A stretch of 38,300 bases of DNA from positions 1-38,300 of the forward strand of contig DATHAQ010000008.1 of the NCBI GenBank assembly GCA_035296565.1, in the 5' to 3' direction. This DNA comes from JACCZR01 sp035296565 (GTDB taxonomy: Bacteria; Actinomycetota; Thermoleophilia; Solirubrobacterales; Thermoleophilaceae). This document shows, one piece after another, positions 33,501-38,300 of the stretch. How positions within the stretch are numbered: the first letter of the stretch is position 1; the number at the start of each line of letters is the position of its first letter. Under the pieces are notes generated by a model. The model was not told the DNA's origin. It ran no database searches and was given only the letters and a program-made list of their open reading frames with translations. The translations under genes were made by a program, and so were the position numbers.

Positions 33501-34873
33501 GCGCGATGCTCGACGACGCGACCACCAAGCTGTCCGACGCGCACGCCGAGCTCAAGGAGTCGATGGGCGGCGACGCCCGCCACCAGACCGGCGAGCACGA
33601 GCTGGACCGCACGATGAGCCGCGAGCCGCGTACGACCGTGCCCGCCGACACGCTGCGCTCGCTCAACGAGCAATTGCTGCGCGTGCCCCCCGGCTTCACC
33701 GTGCACCGCAAGCTCGCCCCCCAGCTCGAGAAGCGCCGCAAGACGCTCGGCGAGGAGGGCGGCGTCGATTGGGCGCAGGCCGAGGCGCTCTCCTACGCGT
33801 CGCTCCTCGCGCTCGGCGTGCCCATCCGGCTGACCGGCCAGGACACCGAGCGCGGCACCTTCTCCCAGCGCCACCAGGTACTGCACGACGCCAATACGGG
33901 TGAGAGCTACGCGCCGATCCAGAACCTGCGCGACGCCCACGCCCCGTTCGAGCTCTACAACTCGCCGCTGTCCGAGCAGGCCTGCCTCGGCTTCGAGTAC
34001 GGCTATTCGGTGCAGGCCCCCGACGCGCTGGTGCTCTGGGAGGCCCAGTTCGGAGACTTCGTCAACGGCGCCCAGGTGATCATCGACCAGTTCCTGGTCT
34101 CCGGCCTGAGCAAGTGGGGACAGACGTCGCGGCTGACGCTCCTGCTGCCGCACGGCTACGAGGGCTCGGGCCCCGAGCACTCCAGCGCGCGCCTCGAGCG
34201 CTTCCTGCAGCTGGCGGCCGAGGGCAACATACGCGTGGCCAACCCGACCACCCCTGCTCAGTACTTCCACCTGCTGCGCCGCCAGGCGCTGGTGGGCAAG
34301 GCCCGCCCGCTCGTGGTGATGACGCCCAAGAGCCTGCTGCGGTTGCCCGCCGCCACCTCGCGTCTCGAGGAGCTAGCCGACGGCGCCTTCCAGCGGGTGA
34401 TCGGCGACCCGGGCCGCGACCCGGCGAAAGTCACCAAGCTGGTGCTCTGCTCGGGGAAGGTCTTCTACGACATCGACGGCCACGAGGAGCGTGACGCCGC
34501 AGAGCACATCGCCGTCGGGCGCGTGGAGCTGCTGTACCCGTTCCCGGAGGGCGACCTCGGCGAGCTGATGCAGACCTTCCCCAACCTCGAGCGCGTGGTG
34601 TGGGTGCAGGAGGAGCCGCGCAACATGGGCGCGCGTGCCTTCATGCGCCGCAGGATGGCCGAGATCCTTCCGGGTGATCTCTCCTACAACTACGTCGGCC
34701 GCCAGCTGCGCGCCTCCCCGGGCGAGGGCTACGCCGCGGCCCACAAGCGCGAGCAGGGGCGCATCGTGCGCGTGGCGCTGGACCTCGAGGAGGACCGGCT
34801 CGACCCGGACCTCTCGGCCCAGCGCCAGAAGCTCGGCCCGCCTACGGCCGAGTTCCAGCCGCCCCGGGACTGA
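30578..34873 (+). CDS. kgd: multifunctional 2-oxoglutarate dehydrogenase/decarboxylase: lipoyl-lipoyl-E3-binding-E2-E1 fusion (KGD-like)
   Basis: 1431 residues. Two lipoyl domains (about 6-84 and 106-184, attachment Lys48 and Lys147 in STDKVD) precede an E3-binding domain (about 219-258, TPVAARMAGAHGLDLSAL and GTGPRGRVTKDDV), an E2 core (about 270-515, with TSTYDHRVIQGAESG) and a thiamine-dependent E1 (about 540-1431: HNPSHLEFIDPVIEGRARAD, GDAAFPGQGVV, TNNQLGFTTDPSDARSTRYA, GYRRYGHNETDEPAYTQP, VVWVQEEPRNMGA). Known KGD/OdhA proteins have E2 core plus E1 but lack lipoyl and E3-binding parts; here all but E3 are on one chain. It would turn 2-oxoglutarate into succinyl-CoA with a separate E3. 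ATG 30578 is 10 bases after TAGAGT (30562-30567). No frameshift is seen. Confidence 0.95.
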   Translation: MATRTPTVQITMPQMGESVTEGTVLEWRKQVGDRVELDEPLLDVSTDKVDTEIPSPAAGTLMRIAVEPDQTVAVGAVLGEIEAGEAPESPVPAGDSPEESTGSGEVVDVAFPEMGDSVAEGTVLEWRVAVGDVVAVDDPLVEVSTDKVDAEVPSPVAGTIAELLVEPDSSVDVGAVLCRIEPGTDGAAAGTGPVQPAAEVTEAKPDGEVRTTQGNGDVNATPVAARMAGAHGLDLSALRGTGPRGRVTKDDVQNAIEGNGAAAAPAAPAGGETKPIRGPAATLVRFMNESRSIPTATSFRTVPVTTLDARRKALKNAGRKLSFTHLIAWAIVKAAEDWPVMGHSYAEQDGKPQRVTPSGVSLGLAVDVERKDGTRSLVVPVLHDAGALSFPDFAARYDELVAGARDNTLDPSAYQGASLTLTNPGGLGTVASVPRLMPGQGTIVATGSIGYPPGLAKVDSARLNELGVDKVMTMTSTYDHRVIQGAESGSFLRRVDQLLQGEDGFYDGLVESLGVSLEAPDEAPAPATAAEPVPSAPASAVPSEALLQAVQAATSVVKAHRTHGHLAARLDPLGSIPRGDPALDPESVSLTPEQMDAIPASVLRVAVPGENFTEALPHLRDTYCGTIAYEVEHIAGHNRRVWLRQQIESGEHRKPLDAEHKKRLLRRLSEVEALETYLHKAFLGKKQFSIEGLDALLPMLDEAIEIGTADGARDVVLGMAHRGRLNVQAHTVGLPYARVLAEFEGEQRLEADTQQPEGGTGDVKYHYGAEGTFRTQGGRGVTVTLSHNPSHLEFIDPVIEGRARADQTSRKGREPNHDPSVVLPVLMHGDAAFPGQGVVSETLNLQALPGYTTGGTVHIITNNQLGFTTDPSDARSTRYASDLAKGFDIPIIHVNADDVEACIAAMRLAMAFRREFGRDAVIDLIGYRRYGHNETDEPAYTQPEMYAAIKAHPPVRKVYAEELVAEGVVTADEARAMLDDATTKLSDAHAELKESMGGDARHQTGEHELDRTMSREPRTTVPADTLRSLNEQLLRVPPGFTVHRKLAPQLEKRRKTLGEEGGVDWAQAEALSYASLLALGVPIRLTGQDTERGTFSQRHQVLHDANTGESYAPIQNLRDAHAPFELYNSPLSEQACLGFEYGYSVQAPDALVLWEAQFGDFVNGAQVIIDQFLVSGLSKWGQTSRLTLLLPHGYEGSGPEHSSARLERFLQLAAEGNIRVANPTTPAQYFHLLRRQALVGKARPLVVMTPKSLLRLPAATSRLEELADGAFQRVIGDPGRDPAKVTKLVLCSGKVFYDIDGHEERDAAEHIAVGRVELLYPFPEGDLGELMQTFPNLERVVWVQEEPRNMGARAFMRRRMAEILPGDLSYNYVGRQLRASPGEGYAAAHKREQGRIVRVALDLEEDRLDPDLSAQRQKLGPPTAEFQPPRD

Positions 34874-35671
34874 CTAGCGCTTGTCCTTCTGCGCACGGGC
34901 CATGCGCTCGGCGATCTCGCGTGAGCCGAGCCTGCGCTGGAGCGCCGCTGTGGGCCGGGGGGCAAGCTCGGCCGCCCGCGCACCCATGCGCAGGGCCAGC
35001 GGCGCCACGTTGACCTCGGCCTTCTCGTCCAACACTGCAGCAACCACGCCGAAGGCGACCTCCTCCGGGGTCACCGTGCCCACCCCACGGGGCAGCTGCA
35101 CGCCCGTGTCGGCGTACATCCCCGCACCCGAGACGAAGCTGGGCGAAACCAGGCTCACCCCTACTCCGGTGCCGTGCAGATCCTCCCGCAGACCCGCCGC
35201 CAGCCCACGCAGCCCGAATTTGGTGGCCGAGTAGAGCGATGAGCCGGCGGTGGCCACGCGACCGTTCAGGGACCCGATGAAGACCAAGTGCCCCATTCCC
35301 CGCTCGAGCATCGCGGGGAGCAGCTCGCGTGCGAGCTGGGCGGGCACGGCCAGGTTGACGGCGATGGCCCGCCCGATCTCCTCCGCGCTGAAGCCGTCCA
35401 GGGGCCCGCTGCCCGGCAGGGCCGCGTTGGCGACCAGCACGTCCAGCCGCCCGGCGCGCTCGGCCAGCGCGGTCGCGGCGCCCGGCTCGGCCAGATCGGC
35501 CGGGACGAGGTCGGGCCGGCGGCCGAGCTGGGCGCCCAGCCGCTCCAGGGCGTCCTCGCGCCTGGCGCTCAGGACCAGGTGGGCCCCGCGCGCGTCCAGC
35601 TCGCGCGCAATCGCCCCGCCCAGGCCGCCGGAGGCGCCGGTGACCAGCGCGCGGGCACCGAAGAGCCTCAT
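34874..35671 (-). CDS. short-chain dehydrogenase/reductase (SDR)
   Basis: 265 residues, classical SDR: cofactor motif ALVTGASGGLGGAIA, NAALPGSGPLDG, and catalytic Ser-Tyr-Lys in FIGSLNGRVATAGSSLYSATK. The Lys/Arg-rich C-terminus (RMARAQKDKR) is unremarkable. The substrate is unknown. ATG 35671 is chosen because TACGAT (35685-35680) lies 8 bases upstream; earlier in-frame codons would precede that element. Its stop abuts the stop of the KGD gene with no base between. Confidence 0.92.
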   Translation of the reverse strand: MRLFGARALVTGASGGLGGAIARELDARGAHLVLSARREDALERLGAQLGRRPDLVPADLAEPGAATALAERAGRLDVLVANAALPGSGPLDGFSAEEIGRAIAVNLAVPAQLARELLPAMLERGMGHLVFIGSLNGRVATAGSSLYSATKFGLRGLAAGLREDLHGTGVGVSLVSPSFVSGAGMYADTGVQLPRGVGTVTPEEVAFGVVAAVLDEKAEVNVAPLALRMGARAAELAPRPTAALQRRLGSREIAERMARAQKDKR

Positions 35672-35739
35672 CCCGAGCGATCGTAGCCGCCGGGTAGGGT
35701 TCGCGATCAGACCGCAACGGCTCGCCGACACGACGTGCC

Positions 35740-36363
35740 ATGGTTGTGGGCCGGCAGACGTCGGAGCTCGTCTCCTTCGCGCCGCCTCGCCGAGTGAACA
35801 TCCTCTCCCTGCCCATAACCCTCCCCGCGAAGGCGGTCACCCGCGCCCTCGACGACCTGAGCACGCTCGCCTCCGTGGCGCGGGAGCTGCCCGTGCGCCT
35901 GGACCGGCTGGAGGAACGGGCCGAGCTGATCGACCAGCGGCTGGAGAACGTGATGGCGCTCGGCGACGCAATCGAGACCCAGGGCGCGCGCGTCGCGGAC
36001 CTCGGAGAGCGCATCGAGAGGCAGGGCAAGCGGATCGCAGGGCTGGGCGAGCGGGTGGTCGAGGGCGGCGAGCACGTGACCGAGCTGGGCGAGCGCATCG
36101 ACGCCCGCGGCGAGCAGGTGGTGGAACTGGGCGAGCGCTTCATCGCCCTGGCCGAGCGCGGGCTGGAACAGTCCGAGGAGGTCGCCGAGCAGGCCAAGGA
36201 GGTGGCCGCGAGCGGCCGCGAGGTGGCCGCCGCGCTGCCGACCCTCCAGCGCGCTGTCGGCCTCGCCGAGCCTCTGGAGGGGGTCGTCGAGCGCATGGGC
36301 AAGCTGGCGGACCGGCTGCCCGGCGGCGTGCGCCCGCCACAGGAGCCGCGCGGTTCCGACTAG
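35740..36363 (+). CDS. coiled-coil protein with five tandem 14-residue repeats
   Basis: Up to 207 residues from ATG 35740; GTG 35794 is an alternative start that aligns with the opening of the related gene at 7303-7665 (shared P-x-K-x-V-x-R-A-L-D-D-L). Residues 74-143 are five exact 14-residue units of the form L-G-E-R-I-x3-G-x2-V-x2 (LGDAIETQGARVAD, LGERIERQGKRIAG and so on), that is, two heptads per unit with Gly at fixed positions. A Glu/Ala-rich helix and a Pro-rich tail follow. No membrane segment; no function known. It is divergent from the SDR gene. Confidence 0.75.
   Translation: MVVGRQTSELVSFAPPRRVNILSLPITLPAKAVTRALDDLSTLASVARELPVRLDRLEERAELIDQRLENVMALGDAIETQGARVADLGERIERQGKRIAGLGERVVEGGEHVTELGERIDARGEQVVELGERFIALAERGLEQSEEVAEQAKEVAASGREVAAALPTLQRAVGLAEPLEGVVERMGKLADRLPGGVRPPQEPRGSD
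35959..36168 (+). repeat. five 42-base in-frame repeats encoding 14-residue units
   Basis: Each unit begins with codons for Leu-Gly (CTCGGCGA, CTCGGAGA, CTGGGCGA three times). DNA identity between units is moderate, protein phase is exact, and no unit is partial, so the array is a protein repeat rather than simple-sequence DNA. Confidence 0.8.
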
Positions 36364-36396
36364 CGGGCGAGCTGGTTCCCCACTAGGCTTCCTTTC

Positions 36397-37731
36397 GTGC
36401 CGCATCGCCTGATCCGCCTCTCGCTGGCGGTCTTGGCGGTCGGACTGGCCGCTCCGGCGGTGGCGGCAGGGGCGGTTCACCGCGAGGCCTACTTCTCCGC
36501 GCCTATCGACACGGAGCCCTACGAAGCCGAGCAGCAGTACCAGCTCCTCCTCCCGGACGGGCGCCATGCACCGGGTGGCAAAGGTGGATGGATCACCGCT
36601 ATGGACAGCGACGTCGTGGGCGAGCGGTCGGCCACCGCGCACGAGCTGCCCATCCAGGACGTAATGGTGCACCACCTCGTCTTCGGGTCGCTGACCCACC
36701 TCCGCGCGCCGCTGTCGTGCGGCGGGCGCTTCTACGGGCGCGGCGAGGAGCACCAGCGCTTCCGCCTCCCCCCCGGCTACGGGCTGCCCAACCGGACCGA
36801 GGACGGCAGGTCGCCGACCTGGTACCTGGCGCACATGCTGATGAACCACCGCGGGAGCCCGCGCCGGGTCTACGTGCGGACCCGCGTCACCTGGACCGAC
36901 GAGCCGCCCAAGCGCGAGGTTGACCCGCTGTTCCTGGACGCCAAGCGCTGCGCGATCGACCCGGTCTACGACGTTCCCGGCGGCCGGCGACGCGGGTCCA
37001 TCCATCGCAACTCGCGCAACTTCCGCTGGCCGCAGGGCTACTCCGGCCGGATCATCAGCGCTGCCGGCCACCTGCATGGCGGGGGCCGCTACGTGAGGTT
37101 GCGCAACCGCACCTGCCGGCGGGACCTCGTCGACTCGAAGGCCTACTACGGGCTCCCGAACCATCAGTTCTACAGAGTCAAGCCACGTCTCCACGAGGCG
37201 TCACCGGTGCGCGTCGGCGCCAAGCAGACGCCCACCGGCATTCCGGTCGCGGCCGGCGACCGCGTACGACTCACGGCGGGATACGACAACCACAACCTTC
37301 ACACCCGCGTGATGAACATCATGGGCGGGTTCTTCGTCCGCGACCCGTCCGTGAAGGGCTGCCCCCGCATGCCGCGCGACGTGCGCAACATGAACAGGCC
37401 GCGGCGCTTCCGCGCCTTGCCGCCCCGCTACCGCGTGCCGCTGGTCAAGCGCCCCACCGGTCCGTGGCGGCGACTTGGCGGGAACTCCGTCTTCATCGGG
37501 GGCCTCTTCTTCGAGCCCAACCGGGTCACCCTGCGGGCCGGCCAGCGGATCAGGTGGCGCTTCCAGACCCGCGAGCTCCACTCGGTCACCGTGACGCAGG
37601 GCCCGCGCGGCTTCTCGTCGCCGTGGAGGCGCTCGGGGTCGTTCAGCTACCGGCCGCGCGTTAAGGGCACTTACAAGATCTTCTGTTCGCTGCACCCCGC
37701 GGCGATGACACAGGAGCTGCGCGTCCGCTAG
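36397..37731 (+). CDS. secreted copper protein: peptidylglycine-monooxygenase-like ligands plus C-terminal cupredoxin
   Basis: 444 residues with a signal peptide (1-26). The body resembles SURNod19/PHM-type copper proteins: His92-His93 (DVMVHHLVF), His151 (HMLMNHRG), His224-x-His226 (AAGHLHGGGRY) and a Met in RVMNIMGGFF (305/308). In peptidylglycine monooxygenase the copper ligands are likewise His-His, His, His-x-His and Met. From about residue 355 a cupredoxin follows with ELHSVTVTQ (His) and FCSLHPAAM (Cys430, His433, Met437; C-x2-H-x3-M). It could move electrons between coppers on one chain (inference). GTG 36397 is 7 bases after TAGGCT (36384-36389). Confidence 0.8.
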   Translation: MPHRLIRLSLAVLAVGLAAPAVAAGAVHREAYFSAPIDTEPYEAEQQYQLLLPDGRHAPGGKGGWITAMDSDVVGERSATAHELPIQDVMVHHLVFGSLTHLRAPLSCGGRFYGRGEEHQRFRLPPGYGLPNRTEDGRSPTWYLAHMLMNHRGSPRRVYVRTRVTWTDEPPKREVDPLFLDAKRCAIDPVYDVPGGRRRGSIHRNSRNFRWPQGYSGRIISAAGHLHGGGRYVRLRNRTCRRDLVDSKAYYGLPNHQFYRVKPRLHEASPVRVGAKQTPTGIPVAAGDRVRLTAGYDNHNLHTRVMNIMGGFFVRDPSVKGCPRMPRDVRNMNRPRRFRALPPRYRVPLVKRPTGPWRRLGGNSVFIGGLFFEPNRVTLRAGQRIRWRFQTRELHSVTVTQGPRGFSSPWRRSGSFSYRPRVKGTYKIFCSLHPAAMTQELRVR

Positions 37732-37735
37732 CCGG

Positions 37736-37753
37736 CCCGCGCGTTTTCGCGGG
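37736..37753 (+). terminator. hairpin directly after the copper protein gene
   Basis: CCCGCG (37736-37741), loop CGTTTT, CGCGGG (37748-37753), starting four bases after the stop codon. No T-tract follows, so it may be an mRNA-end hairpin rather than a full intrinsic terminator; the palindromic element at 37777 lies next. Confidence 0.35.
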
Positions 37754-37776
37754 GCGGAACACCAGCCACCCCAGCG

Positions 37777-37807
37777 GAGAATTCCTCAGGCGGCTGAGGG
37801 GTTTCTC
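37777..37807 (+). repeat. palindromic element copy 3 (CCTCAG-GCGG-CTGAGG)
   Basis: Left arm 37777-37789, loop GCGG, right arm 37794-37807; the inner six base pairs are perfect. Same loop orientation as copy 1. It lies between the copper protein gene and the tRNA, a reasonable terminator position. Confidence 0.6.
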
Positions 37808-37849
37808 AGAGCCCGGACGCGGTCTCCCGGCCCGGGACCATCCGGACGC

Positions 37850-37855
37850 TATCCT
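37850..37855 (+). promoter_or_regulatory. candidate -10 (TATCCT) of the tRNA gene
   Basis: TATCCT ends 12 bases before the first base of the mature tRNA, giving a short 5' leader. No clear -35 is seen. Confidence 0.4.
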
Positions 37856-37867
37856 CGCTGGCCCCCA

Positions 37868-37941
<74 letters not shown>

Positions 37942-38032
37942 CTAAACGTTCTTCCTGCAAAGCGACGCCTTTCAGGGTTTCGCCGGGCCAACCAAGCGCG
38001 CCCCCCTGACGCCACTAGAACGCCACTACGCC
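37942..38032. other. spacer right of the tRNA with a short direct repeat
   Basis: No gene seen. ACGCCACTA occurs twice, at 38009-38017 and 38020-38028. No repeat of the tRNA 3' end is visible within the window, so an attachment site cannot be shown here. Confidence 0.4.
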
Positions 38033-38300
38033 TCAACGTCGAGTTTTGAACTCGGCGTCGACTGCTCGGATGTCGGCGCAGGCAAAGACCACGGCGGTCT
38101 GCGAGTTATGGATGATGCTCCGCGTTCGGACGGGTCGGTAGCCGAAGCGCCCCCAGAGAATACGTTCGTGACCCGCCAAGGCTCGCCCTACGCTGCCGAA
38201 GGCGCTGGAACCAGCAGGTACATGTACCCCACCGTGTCGCGGTCGGTACTGCTCTGGTCTATGAACGCCAGCACCGTGCGGTCCAGCTGCCTCTCGATCT
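38033..38300 (-). pseudogene. partial unknown gene with an apparent frame change, N-terminus outside window
   Basis: Reading leftward from the edge, one frame gives ERQLDRTVLAFIDQSSTD and GYMYLLVPAPSAA then TAG (38190-38188), with third positions over 90 % G or C until about 38217. A second frame, open throughout, gives 'ALAGHERILWGRFGYRPVRT' and 'QTAVVFACADIRAVDAEF' and ends TGA (38035-38033). The two fit end to end if the frame slips by one near 38205-38220. It may be a frameshifted gene, a sequencing error, or two overlapping genes. No family recognised. GC is about 62 %, below the rest of the window. Confidence 0.45.
38034..38060 (-). terminator. hairpin at the end of the right-edge minus-strand gene
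   Basis: Arms 38034-38045 and 38049-38060 pair at 10 of 12 positions around TTG, covering the stop codon of the minus-strand frame. It could mark the transcript end; there is no T-tract. Confidence 0.3.

Noticed and set aside
32123..34270. 715-codon minus-strand open frame
   Set aside because: It lies opposite the KGD-type gene, whose motifs are complete; long antisense frames are expected at this GC content.
35707..37194. 495-codon minus-strand frame
   Set aside because: It is opposite the coiled-coil and copper protein genes and has shadow-type composition.
38009..38028. ACGCCACTA direct repeat as an attachment site or CRISPR
   Set aside because: There are only two nine-base copies two bases apart, with no integrase or spacer structure in view.

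Overview
The window is high-GC (roughly 70 % or more) actinobacterial DNA, most likely from the class Thermoleophilia (Solirubrobacterales-like). Pointers are secreted proteins ending in a basic, Cys-containing beta module typical of that group, a fused 2-oxoglutarate decarboxylase/dehydrogenase of the actinobacterial KGD type, many GTG/TTG starts, and many start codons lying 6-10 bases downstream of a TANNNT -10 hexamer, as expected for leaderless mRNAs. This assignment rests on protein style only; no rRNA is present. About 38 protein genes and one tRNA are packed with almost no spacers, and all ten convergent gene pairs overlap or lie within about 75 bases.

Layout. 1-2834: partial PQQ-type sugar dehydrogenase, a small unknown gene, a flippase-like membrane protein and an Fpg/Nei DNA glycosylase. 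2879-4900: an RpiB-like protein lacking usual catalytic residues, then an R2-like di-metal oxidase co-transcribed with a TetR regulator. 4887-8376: a cupredoxin, an APH-type kinase with a HAD hydrolase (the domain pair of ACAD10), a coiled-coil protein and a second HAD phosphatase. 8373-12066 (minus): operon DEAD-box helicase, cyclophilin, GH43, DMT transporter. 12109-15848: a pseudo-receiver/thioredoxin-like/FAD reductase fusion, a quinone-reductase-like protein and a PfkB kinase. 15874-18899: a secreted streptogramin-lyase-like propeller, ferritin divergent from a 59-residue Cys-rich protein around a perfect dyad, and three small genes (two membrane, one PRC-barrel).

18979-20394 is citrate synthase. 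20453-23842 (minus) is a TetR/HD/M20/VOC operon, divergent from moaA through one shared -10 element; a MOSC protein follows moaA, so molybdenum-cofactor functions adjoin. 25430-27891: two small unknown genes, metF, and a secreted protein made of three copies of a domain I do not recognise. 27907-30527 (minus): AGPS-like FAD oxidase plus metallo-beta-lactamase-fold hydrolase. 30578-34873: a 1431-residue fusion of two lipoyl domains, an E3-binding domain, an E2 core and a 2-oxoglutarate dehydrogenase E1. Then come an SDR, a coiled-coil protein built of 14-residue repeats, and a secreted protein with peptidylglycine-monooxygenase-like copper residues plus a cupredoxin domain. The window ends with tRNA-Asp(GTC) and a lower-GC stretch carrying a minus-strand gene whose coding frame appears to shift.

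How the genes work together: citrate synthase and the KGD-type fusion are TCA-cycle enzymes; ferritin, the R2-like oxidase, the two cupredoxin proteins and the Mo-cofactor genes form a metal/redox theme. The strongest points for novelty are the lipoyl-bearing KGD fusion, the triple-repeat secreted protein, an oriented palindrome present three times, and the promoter architecture. No CRISPR array, transposase, phage module or rRNA was seen.
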